Source of the DNA: an uncultured Propionibacteriaceae bacterium
Lineage (GTDB): Bacteria; Actinomycetota; Actinomycetes; Propionibacteriales; Propionibacteriaceae
NCBI GenBank assembly: GCA_937926975.1
Contig: CALBCJ010000033.1
Location: forward strand, 1-64,000
DNA length: 64,000 nucleotides
Direction: 5' to 3'
Position numbers and translations under genes: made by a program. The notes beneath the pieces are model-generated. The model searched no databases. It was not told the origin of the DNA and was given only the letters and a program-made list of their open reading frames with translations. Of the stretch, positions 26,206-34,757 are shown piece after piece (position 1 is the first letter of the stretch; each line of letters begins with the position of its first letter).

Positions 26206-26904
26206 ATGCAGATCCTCGTGGTGGACGACGACCAGGCGGTGCGGGACTCTCTGGCCCGGTCGCTGCAGTACTCCGGCTACGAGGTTCTCACCGCGACCGA
26301 CGGGCTGGAGGCGCTGGCCCAGCTCTCCGCCCACCGGCCCGACGCGGTGATCATGGACGTGATGATGCCGCGGCTGGACGGACTGGAGACCACCCGGATG
26401 CTGCGGGCCAACGGCAACGACATCCCGATTCTGGTGCTCACCGCCCGCGACGCCGTCAACGACCGGGTCGACGGGCTGGACGCCGGCGGCGACGACTACA
26501 TGGCCAAGCCGTTCTCGCTGGAGGAGCTGCTGGCCCGGCTGCGGGCGCTGACCCGCCGTACCCGCGGCACGGTCGAGGGCGACAACGACGCCGACGCCGA
26601 GCAGCTGGTCTTCGCCGACATGTCGCTCGACCCGCAGACCCGGGAGGTCGTCCGCGGCGGGCGGCGGATCTCGCTGACCCGGACCGAGTTTGCCCTGCTG
26701 CAGACCTTCATGGAGCACCCGCGCCGGGTGCTGGAGCGGGGCTGGCTGCTGAACGAGGTCTGGGGGTTCGACTTCCCCACTACCGCCAACTCGCTCGAGG
26801 TGTACATCGGCTACCTGCGCCGCAAGACCGAGCAGGACGGTGAGGCGCGTCTGATCCACACCGTCCGCGGCGTCGGGTACGTGCTGCGCGAGACGCCGCC
26901 GTGA
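26206..26904 (+). CDS. OmpR-family response regulator, MprA-like
   Basis: This 232-residue regulator has a receiver domain with acidic residues VVDDD at 5-9, the phosphoacceptor Asp51 in VIMDVMMP, and Lys in YMAKPFSLEELLARL. A winged-helix DNA-binding domain follows, ending VRGVGYVLRETPP. It is strongly similar in pattern to actinobacterial MprA and TcrA proteins, which respond to envelope stress. The next gene, its histidine kinase, starts with a GTG that overlaps this TGA stop. The ATG at 26206 gives a standard N-terminus MQILVVDDD; no Shine-Dalgarno is obvious. Confidence 0.95.
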   Translation: MQILVVDDDQAVRDSLARSLQYSGYEVLTATDGLEALAQLSAHRPDAVIMDVMMPRLDGLETTRMLRANGNDIPILVLTARDAVNDRVDGLDAGGDDYMAKPFSLEELLARLRALTRRTRGTVEGDNDADAEQLVFADMSLDPQTREVVRGGRRISLTRTEFALLQTFMEHPRRVLERGWLLNEVWGFDFPTTANSLEVYIGYLRRKTEQDGEARLIHTVRGVGYVLRETPP

Positions 26905-28433
26905 CCGACCCGGAGCTGACGACCCCGTCGGTCCCGGTCGAGGCGCTGGAGGTACCGCCTCCGCCACGCCCGAGCCCTGCCCAGGCCGGCCCCCGCTGGC
27001 GCTCGCCGTTCCCGATTGAGGTCACCTGGCCCGGCTGGCTGAGCCGGCCGCGCCGCTTCACCCTGCAGCAGCGGCTGGTGTGGCTGACCGCCCTGGCCGT
27101 GGCGACAGCGGTCTCCCTGACCGGGATCGCGCTCTACTTCGCCACCCGGCAGTCCCTGTACGAGCAGATCGACAACGAGCTGCTTGAGACCGCGAACCTG
27201 CTCTCACAGCGGGTCGCCAGCGAGAGCGACCTCTCCACCGTGGGCGGGATCAACCCCGACACGCTGCGCGCCTCGAACGTGGTCCTGGTGCTCGTCCAGG
27301 CCAACCTGGGAGTGACCACCATCCCGGGCGAGACCGTCACGTACGACACCGGCGCCCCCGAGGTGACCATCGCCCGGACCGGGCGGGGCCACTCGACCCG
27401 CTCGGTCGTGGCGAGCACTGGCGAGCCGTACCGGATCGTGTCGGTGCCGCTGGTCGGGCGCGAGGGGTACGCGCTGGTGCTCGGCCGCTCCCTGGAGCCG
27501 GCTCTGGCCACACTGCGCCAGATGTGGGGGATCCTGGCCATCGTGGCCATCAGCGGCGCGGTCGCGGCCGGCTTCTCTGGGCTGGCGGTGGCCCGGTCCT
27601 CGCTGCTGCCGATCCGGCGCCTGACCGCTGCTGTGACCCGGATCACCGAGACCGACGAGCTGGCCCCGATCACGGCCAAGGGGCCGGCCGAGCTGGCCGA
27701 CCTGTCGAGCTCGTTCAACTCGATGGTCCGGACCCTGGCCAGCTCCCGCGAGCGGCAGCGCCGCCTGATCGCCGACGCCGGCCACGAGCTGCGGACCCCG
27801 CTCACCTCGCTGCGGACCAACATCGAGCTGCTGATCGCCGACGAGCGCTCGGGAATGCTCCCCGACGGCGCCCGGGCCGACATCCTGCGCGACGTGGCCG
27901 CCCAGCTCGGCGAGTTCTCGGCGCTGGTGCAGGACCTGGTGCAGCTGTCCCGTGAGGGCAGCGACGACCTGATCCGCGAGGAGATCGACCTGGCCGACGT
28001 GATCGCCAACGCGGTCACCCGTGCCAAGCGCCGCGGCCCGGCGATGTTCTTTGACGTCACCCTGGAGCCGCACGTGATGATGGGCAACCCGTCCACCCTG
28101 GAGCGGGCGTTCACGAACCTGCTCGACAACGCGGTGAAGTTCTCGCCGAACGGCTCGGTGATCAAGGTCACCATGGCCGACGGGCTGGTCACCGTGGCCG
28201 ACGAGGGCCAGGGGATCGCCGAGGAGGACCTGCCGCACATCTTCGAGCGCTTCTACCGCTCCGACTTGTCCCGCAACACTCCCGGCACCGGGCTCGGACT
28301 GTCGATCGTGGCTCACACCGTCAACTCCCACGGCGGCTGGGTGAAGGCCGGCGCCGCTCCCGGCGGCGGCGCCGAGTTCACCATCTACCTGCCGCAGGAG
28401 ACGAGGCAGCCGTACAGCCCGGCGAGCCCCTGA
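26901..28433 (+). CDS. Sensor histidine kinase, MprB-like
   Basis: This 510-residue membrane kinase pairs with the regulator upstream. It has a proline-rich cytosolic start, a transmembrane helix at about 58-80, an extracytoplasmic sensor region at 81-208, a second helix at 209-231, a HAMP domain at about 232-283, and the phosphoacceptor His295 in ADAGHELRTPLTSLR. The ATPase domain has NLLDNAVKFSP, ADEGQGIAEED and GTGLGLSIV. All kinase boxes are intact. The GTG start shares four bases with the regulator's stop, so the two are co-translated. The stimulus is unknown, and envelope stress is only an analogy to MprB. Confidence 0.94.
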   Translation: MTDPELTTPSVPVEALEVPPPPRPSPAQAGPRWRSPFPIEVTWPGWLSRPRRFTLQQRLVWLTALAVATAVSLTGIALYFATRQSLYEQIDNELLETANLLSQRVASESDLSTVGGINPDTLRASNVVLVLVQANLGVTTIPGETVTYDTGAPEVTIARTGRGHSTRSVVASTGEPYRIVSVPLVGREGYALVLGRSLEPALATLRQMWGILAIVAISGAVAAGFSGLAVARSSLLPIRRLTAAVTRITETDELAPITAKGPAELADLSSSFNSMVRTLASSRERQRRLIADAGHELRTPLTSLRTNIELLIADERSGMLPDGARADILRDVAAQLGEFSALVQDLVQLSREGSDDLIREEIDLADVIANAVTRAKRRGPAMFFDVTLEPHVMMGNPSTLERAFTNLLDNAVKFSPNGSVIKVTMADGLVTVADEGQGIAEEDLPHIFERFYRSDLSRNTPGTGLGLSIVAHTVNSHGGWVKAGAAPGGGAEFTIYLPQETRQPYSPASP

Positions 28434-28689
28434 GCCCGCCAGCCTGGGTCCTCGTGCACCCGGCAGACCTGTGCCTGTGCCCTGCTGGCACGCCTCGAGC
28501 TGGCCCCAGTCGACGCCTGTCCCCTGCTGCCCGCAGTGCCCCTGGCCGGAGCCTCACACCAGCGGACCGACCACACCCGAGCGGCCGTTCTGGGCCGGCG
28601 GCCACCTCTGTGTGACCGCCGCAGTGCCGGCCGGGCAGCAGAAGCGGGCACCGGGCAGCAGGAACTCGGCCGCTCTGACGAGCCCTGGC
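28434..28689. other. Gap between convergent genes
   Basis: This 256-base stretch separates the convergent histidine kinase and DNA glycosylase genes. It is GC-rich. I see no gene, RNA or clear terminator in it. Confidence 0.5.
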
Positions 28690-29649
28690 TCAGCGGGGCA
28701 GGTGGGTCGGCAGCGAGCGCCGCGGCCCGTGACGAGGTGGTTTCCCCGCGGCCAGGCCCAGCAGCCGCTCCACCCGGTACCGGTGCCCGGCGAACGGCTC
28801 CAGCAGCTCCTCGGCGGCGTCGTCGTCGAGCACCTCTCCGGTCAGCGCGTACGTGATCTGCCCGCCGACCCCGTAGTCGCCGACGCTCCAGGCGTCAGCG
28901 TCCCCGAGCGCCCGCTGCCGGACCTGGGCCGAGGTCCACGGACCCACCCCCGGCAAGGAGCGCAGCGCCTGGTCCGGGTCGCCCGCGGCCCCGGGCACGG
29001 CGAGACGCTCCAGCGACGTCCCGGCCCGGGCCGCGGCCATGATCACCTGGCTGCGGCGCTGCTCGACCCCGGCCCGCATCAGCTCCCAGCTCGGCACCGT
29101 CCGCCACTGCGCTGCTGACAAGGGAAGACGCATCCCCGCCGCCGGGTGGTCGGCCGGCAGGGGCACCGGCTCGGCGAACCGGAGCCCGAGCAGCCGGTGA
29201 GCCCGGAACGCCTCCTTCCCGGTCACCACCTGCTCCAGCGCCGCCGGAGCCAGCGCCTCCAGCACCCGGCTGGTCCGACCCAGCCGCAGCCAGGGGAAGC
29301 ACCGGTGCGCCCGGGCCACCACCGGGTGCCGGGCCGGGTCGAAGCCGTCCAGCCGGTCATCGTCCCCGAGCAGCCGGGGCGCCTGCTCGGCCAGCCACTG
29401 CCGCCCCGGGCCCCAGCAGTCGACCCGTACGCCGTCGCCGTCCACGGCACAGCGCTGCAGCCCCGGCCCGTACGGGCTGCGCGTGGCCCGCCACCAGACC
29501 CCGTCCACCCGCCGCAGGCACGGGTCACCCGGCCCGCGCTGGTGCGGGCCGAGGGCCAGGTCAAGCAGCCGGGCCGCTCCCGGGACGACCCGGGTCACCA
29601 CCTGCCCCCAGCCCTCGTCCAGGTCTGGGCCGTCCCTGCCGGTCTCCAT
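28690..29649 (-). CDS. AlkA-like DNA-3-methyladenine glycosylase
   Basis: This 319-residue protein is a helix-hairpin-helix base-excision glycosylase that removes alkylated purines. The HhH-GPD core is LRSLPGVGPWTSAQVRQRAL, followed by the catalytic aspartate in AWSVGDYGVGGQ, near residue 260. The N-terminal half is consistent with the AlkA-type beta domain but is weakly conserved. The ATG at 29649 was chosen; a GTG one codon upstream is possible. It stands alone on the minus strand. The lack of an iron-sulfur cysteine cluster argues against an endonuclease III role. Confidence 0.87.
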   Translation of the reverse strand: METGRDGPDLDEGWGQVVTRVVPGAARLLDLALGPHQRGPGDPCLRRVDGVWWRATRSPYGPGLQRCAVDGDGVRVDCWGPGRQWLAEQAPRLLGDDDRLDGFDPARHPVVARAHRCFPWLRLGRTSRVLEALAPAALEQVVTGKEAFRAHRLLGLRFAEPVPLPADHPAAGMRLPLSAAQWRTVPSWELMRAGVEQRRSQVIMAAARAGTSLERLAVPGAAGDPDQALRSLPGVGPWTSAQVRQRALGDADAWSVGDYGVGGQITYALTGEVLDDDAAEELLEPFAGHRYRVERLLGLAAGKPPRHGPRRSLPTHLPR

Positions 29650-29782
29650 CACCGCTGGTCAGGCCGGGTACAGGCCGAGATCCGAGCGGCCGGGAGCAAC
29701 ACCCGCGCCTGGTGAGGGGGACGGGACCGGGCCCGCTGGGTAGATTGGGCCGGTCCTGACGTCACACGGCAAAGGGTAGGCC

Positions 29783-31063
29783 ATGCACCTGCACATCTCG
29801 GACCAGGCGGGCAACCTGACCGACGCGCTGCGGTCTCAGCGCACGCTGCGCATCCTGGTGCTGATCCTGGTTCCGATCGCGATCTGGACAATCGCGGCCC
29901 TGGTGTGGATGTGGCCCGGGGACGTCGCCAGCCACATCCGGCAGGACAGCACCACCCGCGCTATCCCGGGCATGACCACCCCGAGAGCGACCGTCACCCA
30001 GGTCGACGAGATGAGCTGCGACGGGGTGGCCGGCTCCGCCGCCGGCGACCAGTCCCGCTGCGCCCGGATCAAGGCCCAGCTCGACGAGGGCCCCGAGCAG
30101 GGCCAGGAGGTCGAGGTGTCCCTGACCGCGGCGGTCTACTCCTCCGGGGTTGAGGTCGGCGACGGGATCACCCTGTACCGGACCCCCGTCAACGAGGGCC
30201 CCGCCGCGTACCAGTTCGCCGACTTTCAGCGCACCGTCCCGATGGTCGTGCTCACCCTGGTCTTTGTCGCCGCCGTGATCGCGGTCGCCCGGCTGCGCGG
30301 AGCGATCTCGCTGCTCGGGCTGGCCTTCGCCGGCTGGGTGATGGTGGCCTTCATGTTCCCGGCCCTGATCGAGGGGCAGAACCCGGTCCTGGTCGGACTG
30401 GTGGGCTCCAGCGCCATCATGTTCGTCGTCTTGTACGCCGCCCACGGCATCTCCGCCCGTACCACAACTGCCCTGGTCGGAACCCTGTTCGGGCTGTTCT
30501 TGTCGGCCGGGCTGGGATGGGCGGCGACCGAGTGGGCGCACCTGACCGGCGTCGCCAGCGAGGACGACTTCGTGCTGGCCGCCTCGGCGCCCGACCTCAC
30601 CTTGACCTCGGTCGTGATCTGCGGGGTCATCATCGCCGGCCTCGGAGTCCTCAACGACGTCACCATCACCCAGGCCTCCGCGGTCTGGGAGCTTAACCGG
30701 CCCAGCGAGTCAGCCCGGTCGGTCTTCACCAAGGCGATGCGGATCGGCCGCGACCACATCGCCTCCAGCGTCTACACCACAGCCTTCGCGTCGGCCGGCG
30801 CAGTGCTCGGGGTGATGCTGCTGCTGACCATCTACCAGCGCCCGCTGTTCGCGACCCTGATCACCGAGCAGTTCGCCGGCGAGGTGGTCCGGACCCTGGT
30901 CGCCTCGATCGGGCTGGTGCTGTCGGTGCCGGTCACCACGGCGATCGCGGTCGCGATCGTCAAGGGCAGCACCCGGGGCACTGCCCCGGTCGACGAGGTC
31001 GGCGCGAACCCGGTCACGTACGCGGGCGACGAGCTGGTCGACGACGACGACATCCTGCACTGA
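29783..31063 (+). CDS. YibE/F family membrane protein
   Basis: This 426-residue protein belongs to the YibE/F family of multipass membrane proteins. One transmembrane helix near 24-44 precedes an extracytoplasmic domain of about 110 residues containing two cysteines. Roughly seven more hydrophobic segments follow. The conserved block VICGVIIAGLGVLNDVTITQ near 275-294 is typical of the family. The biochemical role of YibE/F proteins is not established; transport has been proposed. AAAGGGTAGGCC before the ATG is a usable ribosome site. Confidence 0.88.
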   Translation: MHLHISDQAGNLTDALRSQRTLRILVLILVPIAIWTIAALVWMWPGDVASHIRQDSTTRAIPGMTTPRATVTQVDEMSCDGVAGSAAGDQSRCARIKAQLDEGPEQGQEVEVSLTAAVYSSGVEVGDGITLYRTPVNEGPAAYQFADFQRTVPMVVLTLVFVAAVIAVARLRGAISLLGLAFAGWVMVAFMFPALIEGQNPVLVGLVGSSAIMFVVLYAAHGISARTTTALVGTLFGLFLSAGLGWAATEWAHLTGVASEDDFVLAASAPDLTLTSVVICGVIIAGLGVLNDVTITQASAVWELNRPSESARSVFTKAMRIGRDHIASSVYTTAFASAGAVLGVMLLLTIYQRPLFATLITEQFAGEVVRTLVASIGLVLSVPVTTAIAVAIVKGSTRGTAPVDEVGANPVTYAGDELVDDDDILH

Positions 31064-31115
31064 CCAGGCGGTTGGCCCTCGTCCCGGCCGTACCGGCACT
31101 GACTAGGCTGGCGCC

Positions 31116-32537
31116 ATGATCCGGTTCGGTACGGGCGGTTGGCGCGAGATCATCGGCGACGGGTTCACCAAGGCGAACGTCCGGCGGATCACCCAGGCCC
31201 TGTGCGACCGGATGGCCGCCGAGCAGGTCACCGCCCGCGGTGTCGTGATCGGGTACGACCGGCGCTTCCTCTCCGCCGAGGCGGCCCAGTGGGCGGTCGA
31301 GGTGCTGGTCGCCAACCAGGTCCCGGTGACCCTGGTGACTCGCCCGGTACCGACCCCGATGATCATGTGGACCGTCCGGAACAAGGGCTGCGCGTACGGG
31401 ATCGCGGTCACCGCCTCCCACAACCCCGCCCTGTACAACGGGCTCAAGATCTTCACCGAGGGCGGCCGGGACGCTGAGCTGGGGATCACCGACGAGATCG
31501 CCGAGCGGGCCAACCAGATCGACGAGGCCGCCGTACGGGCGCTGCCGCCGGACGCGGTCACCCAGACCGGACTGGTCACCGAGCAGCAGTCGATCAACTG
31601 GTACCTGGACGCGATCATCGACCAGCTCGACCTCGACACGATCCGCCACCGGCACCTGACGATCGTGCTGGACCCGATGTACGGGGTGGCGCAGACCGGG
31701 CTGCAGACGATCCTGATGACCGCCCGCTGCCAGGTTGAGGTGATCAACAACCGCCACGACACCCTCTTCGGCGGGCAACTGCCGTCGCCGACCGCGCACA
31801 CCCTGGAGGGGCTGCGCTGGGCGGTGCTGGACCGGCACGCCGACCTCGGGATCGCCACCGACGGTGACGCTGACCGGCTCGGGATCATCGACGACACGGG
31901 GCGCTTCGTCCACCCGAACGAGATCCTGGTGCTGCTGTACGACTACCTGCTGGAGCGCAAGGGCTGGCGTGGTCCGGCGGTCCGGAACATGTCGACCACC
32001 CACCTGCTGGACCGGGTCGCCGAGGCTCACGGGGAGTCCTGCTACGAGGTGCCGGTCGGCTTCAAGTGGATCGCGGCGAAGATGGCCGAGACCGACGCGG
32101 TCATCGGCGGTGAGTCGTCGGGCGGCCTCACCGTACGCGGCCACATCGCCGGAAAGGACGGCATCTACGCCGGATCGCTGCTGGTGGAGATGGTCGCGGC
32201 CAGCGGGAAGAAGCTGAGCGAGCTGTACGAGGACCTGCTGCAGCGGTACGGCCGCCTCGAGATGGTCGAGGACGGGTACGGCTTCACCGCGGAGCGGCGT
32301 ACGGAGCTGCAGCAGCGGCTGTTCACCGACCACGACCTGCCCGGCTTCGAGCTCCCGGTGCAGCGGGTCGCCTGGGACGACGGCTGCAAGGTGTACTTCG
32401 AGAACGGCGGCTGGGTGACGGTCCGGTTCTCGGGGACCGAGCCGCTGCTGCGGGTCTTCTGCGAGATGCCGACCGCCGAGCAGGCCCGCGAGGTCAGCTC
32501 CCGGGTGGCTGCGCACCTGGGGCTGGCCACCGCCTGA
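31116..32537 (+). CDS. Phosphoglucomutase/phosphomannomutase family protein
   Basis: This 473-residue enzyme is an alpha-D-phosphohexomutase, interconverting hexose 1- and 6-phosphates through a phosphoserine. The active serine is Ser101 in VTASHNPALYNG. The metal loop is TDGDADRLG near 250. The sugar-binding GGESSGGL and the C-terminal phosphate loop VRFSGTEPLLRV are present. It begins FGTGGWR, a common start in this family. A TAGGCT -10 hexamer (31104-31109) lies six bases before the ATG, so the message is probably leaderless. The sugar preferred cannot be told from the sequence. Confidence 0.93.
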   Translation: MIRFGTGGWREIIGDGFTKANVRRITQALCDRMAAEQVTARGVVIGYDRRFLSAEAAQWAVEVLVANQVPVTLVTRPVPTPMIMWTVRNKGCAYGIAVTASHNPALYNGLKIFTEGGRDAELGITDEIAERANQIDEAAVRALPPDAVTQTGLVTEQQSINWYLDAIIDQLDLDTIRHRHLTIVLDPMYGVAQTGLQTILMTARCQVEVINNRHDTLFGGQLPSPTAHTLEGLRWAVLDRHADLGIATDGDADRLGIIDDTGRFVHPNEILVLLYDYLLERKGWRGPAVRNMSTTHLLDRVAEAHGESCYEVPVGFKWIAAKMAETDAVIGGESSGGLTVRGHIAGKDGIYAGSLLVEMVAASGKKLSELYEDLLQRYGRLEMVEDGYGFTAERRTELQQRLFTDHDLPGFELPVQRVAWDDGCKVYFENGGWVTVRFSGTEPLLRVFCEMPTAEQAREVSSRVAAHLGLATA

Positions 32538-32546
32538 CGCCAGCGC

Positions 32547-33068
32547 TCACGCTGCTGCCAGGGCGTGCTCGAAGGCCGCCAGCAGCGGCTCGGAGAAGAG
32601 GACGAAGCGGACCAGCTCCAGCTCGCCGGGCTCGGCCTGGACCCGTCGGGCCTGGTGGGCCGCGGCCTGAGCCACCGCAGCCGGTGCCCACCCGTACACG
32701 CCGGCGCTGACCGCGGGCAGGGCCACCGAGCGGGCGCCGAGCCGGGCCGCCAGGTCGAGGCTGGAGCCGAAGGCCCGCTCCAGCAGTGCCGGGTCGGTCT
32801 GCCCGGCGTGCCGGTTGGGTCCGACGGTGTGGATCACCCAGCGGGCGGGCAGGTCGAAGCCCTCGGTGGCGACCGCGTCGCCGACCGGGAGCCCGTCGGG
32901 CAGCTCGGTCCGCCGCAGATCGCGGCAGGCGGCCAGGAGCCGGGGCCCGGCGGCGCGGTGGATCGCCCCGTCGACCCCGCCGCCGCCGAGCAGGCTGGAG
33001 TTGGCGGCGTTGACGATGGCGTCGACCTGCTGGGTGGTGATGTCGCCGAGGACGGCCTCGATCTTCAT
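32547..33068 (-). CDS. Macrodomain protein, probable ADP-ribose hydrolase
   Basis: This 173-residue protein is a stand-alone macrodomain of the MacroD/YmdB type. It binds ADP-ribose and may deacetylate O-acetyl-ADP-ribose or remove ADP-ribose from proteins. The binding loops VLGDITTQQVDAIVNAANS and GGGGVDGAIHRAAG are at the N-terminus, and the diphosphate loop LPAVSAGVYGWAP is at about residue 125. GAAAGGAG before the ATG at 33068 supports the start. It is convergent with the phosphohexomutase gene, which ends ten bases away. Whether it belongs to an ADP-ribosylation pathway cannot be told from the neighbours. Confidence 0.92.
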   Translation of the reverse strand: MKIEAVLGDITTQQVDAIVNAANSSLLGGGGVDGAIHRAAGPRLLAACRDLRRTELPDGLPVGDAVATEGFDLPARWVIHTVGPNRHAGQTDPALLERAFGSSLDLAARLGARSVALPAVSAGVYGWAPAAVAQAAAHQARRVQAEPGELELVRFVLFSEPLLAAFEHALAAA

Positions 33069-33346
33069 CCGGTGCTCCTTTCTCACGGGCGAGTCAACCC
33101 CTGTTCGGGTCGGTGGCACAAGCCACCGTCTGGGGCCCACGGCAGCGGGCGAGCCGCCACGAGGGCGCTGAGACATGCCTGCGAGACCGTCTGGGACTCA
33201 CAGCGGCGGACGAACCTCACCGGCACCGGCCCCTTCGACGCCGCCGCCCGCTCATCCGACCGCTGCTGTGCGCGCGCCGAGCCCGGGCTCTCCCCGTCCC
33301 CGCGCAGCACCGGTCGAGCCCGGGTACGGCGCCTGGCCGGGAGCTG
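33069..33346. other. Gap between the macrodomain and galactokinase genes
   Basis: This 278-base stretch lies upstream of the macrodomain gene and downstream of the galactokinase gene, both on the minus strand. Apart from the ribosome site for the macrodomain gene near 33075, I see no gene or repeat. Confidence 0.45.
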
Positions 33347-34540
33347 CTAGACCTGGCGGGCAGGACCGCTGGGGCGGACCACCGACACCGAGACTCCCTC
33401 CTGACGAGGGAATTCACTGCGGTAGCGAGTCAGCCAGCGCTGGGCGAAGCCCGCGGCCTGGTCGGCGGCGACCAGCGCCCAGACCGAGCCGCCGAAGCCG
33501 GCTCCAAACGCGGACGCGCTGTACCCGCCGAGCTCGCGGGCGCTGCTGGCCAGGGCCCGGGTCTGGTCGACCAGGTTGCCGAGCAGCCGGTCGGCCGCCT
33601 CGTGGGAGGCCTGGGCCACCTCGGCGAAGCGGTCCAGGTCGCTCGCCACCAGCGCGGCGGCGGCCTGCGGCACGTACGTCTCGGACTCCAGCAGGAAGTG
33701 CTCTAGGCGCTGCGTCAGCTCCGGGGAGGCGGCGACCAGCTCGCGCAGCCGGTCCGCCGCGCCCGGCCCGGCCTGCAGCGCCTGCCCGATCCCGGCGTCA
33801 TGCCGGCCTTCGGCCTGGTTCCAGAGCTCGACCACCTGCCGGGCGCGGGCGGAGGCCTGGTTGTACGCGTCCCGCGCGGCCCCGGTCTTCTCGGCCCGGA
33901 CCCCGCTCATGCAGACCACGAAGACCAGCCTGTCCGGGAGCGGGATCTGCTGCTGCAGCACCGCCGGCCCGAAGCGGTACCGGGCCAGCCGCTGCTCGCG
34001 GCAGCACAGCATCGCGGTGTGGTCCTCGGAGCCACCGAAGGTGCCCACCCCGGCGTCGCCGACCAGCGGCCCGAGGCTGGACCCGTTCTCGACGCACGCC
34101 AGGTACGTGGCGAGCCGCTCCGGCGTGCCCAGCTCGGCCTGCCAGGGCTCGCTCTGGTCGAGGCCGTGGTGACGAGCCAGCCCGAGCGCGGTCGCGACCA
34201 GCAGCGCCGAGGAGCTGCTCATCCCGCTGGCCAGCGGCAAGGTCGAGTCAATCTCGATCCGGCAAGGACCGATGGGCCCGAAGTTGCGCTCCAGCCGGTC
34301 GACCACGGTCCGTACGTAGCGCCCCCAGTGCCCCGCCGGCAGCTCGGCGGCCCGGACGTCGACCTCACCCGGCTGGGCGGTGGTGACCGCTGTTGTGCCG
34401 CGCGCGGCGTCCCGTACGGTGACCGTCACCCCGAGGTCGAGCGCCGCCAGCAGCGACTGCCCGCCGGCGTAGTCGGTGTGCTTGCCGAGCACCTCCAGCC
34501 GCCCCGGCGCGAACCATGACGTGGACGAGGCAGCAGGCAC
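33347..34540 (-). CDS. galK: Galactokinase family GHMP kinase
   Basis: This protein of about 397 residues is a GHMP kinase of the galactokinase type, phosphorylating galactose or a related sugar at C1. It has the galactokinase signature APGRLEVLGKHTDYAGGQSL at the N-terminus, the ATP loop LPLASGMSSSSALLVATAL, and the C-terminal motif SAFGAGFGGSVWAL. No ATG is in frame near the start. A GTG at 34540 gives VPAASSTSWFAPGR and follows a TATCCT hexamer (plus 34548-34553) by 7 bases, so leaderless initiation there is likely. A TTG at 34594 would add 18 residues. There are no other Leloir-pathway genes next to it, so the substrate is not certain. Confidence 0.87.
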   Translation of the reverse strand: MPAASSTSWFAPGRLEVLGKHTDYAGGQSLLAALDLGVTVTVRDAARGTTAVTTAQPGEVDVRAAELPAGHWGRYVRTVVDRLERNFGPIGPCRIEIDSTLPLASGMSSSSALLVATALGLARHHGLDQSEPWQAELGTPERLATYLACVENGSSLGPLVGDAGVGTFGGSEDHTAMLCCREQRLARYRFGPAVLQQQIPLPDRLVFVVCMSGVRAEKTGAARDAYNQASARARQVVELWNQAEGRHDAGIGQALQAGPGAADRLRELVAASPELTQRLEHFLLESETYVPQAAAALVASDLDRFAEVAQASHEAADRLLGNLVDQTRALASSARELGGYSASAFGAGFGGSVWALVAADQAAGFAQRWLTRYRSEFPRQEGVSVSVVRPSGPARQV

Positions 34541-34669
34541 GTCGAGAAGGATAGGCCGCCCGCACCTGGGGGTGTGCCTCGGCTCCCATCGCAAGAGGTC
34601 CGGGCGTGGTGGACCTGGAATCGGAGTCCGCCCAGCCTGCCTCCTCGGCGCGAGGACGGGTCAAGCACT

Positions 34670-34725
34670 GCAAACCTACGACTTTGATCCGGCAAACCTA
34701 CGACTTCGGGTCGGCAAACCTACGA
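34670..34725 (+). repeat. Three 22-bp-spaced GCAAACCTACGA repeats upstream of the DUF4143 ATPase gene
   Basis: GCAAACCTACGA occurs at 34670, 34692 and 34714, exactly 22 bases apart, which places the copies on the same face of the helix. The first two extend to GCAAACCTACGACTT. The block ends about 20 bases before a TATGAT -10 hexamer (34745-34750) that would drive the ATPase gene. This arrangement suits cooperative binding by a regulator upstream of the promoter. Confidence 0.85.
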
Positions 34726-34757
34726 GCAGACCCATGTGACCAGGTATGATGTCCCCC

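Noticed and set aside
27134..28331. Two long minus-strand frames opposite the histidine kinase
   Set aside because: The plus-strand frame has complete kinase motifs and a coupled start, while the antisense frames have arginine/serine- or glycine-rich composition and no motif.
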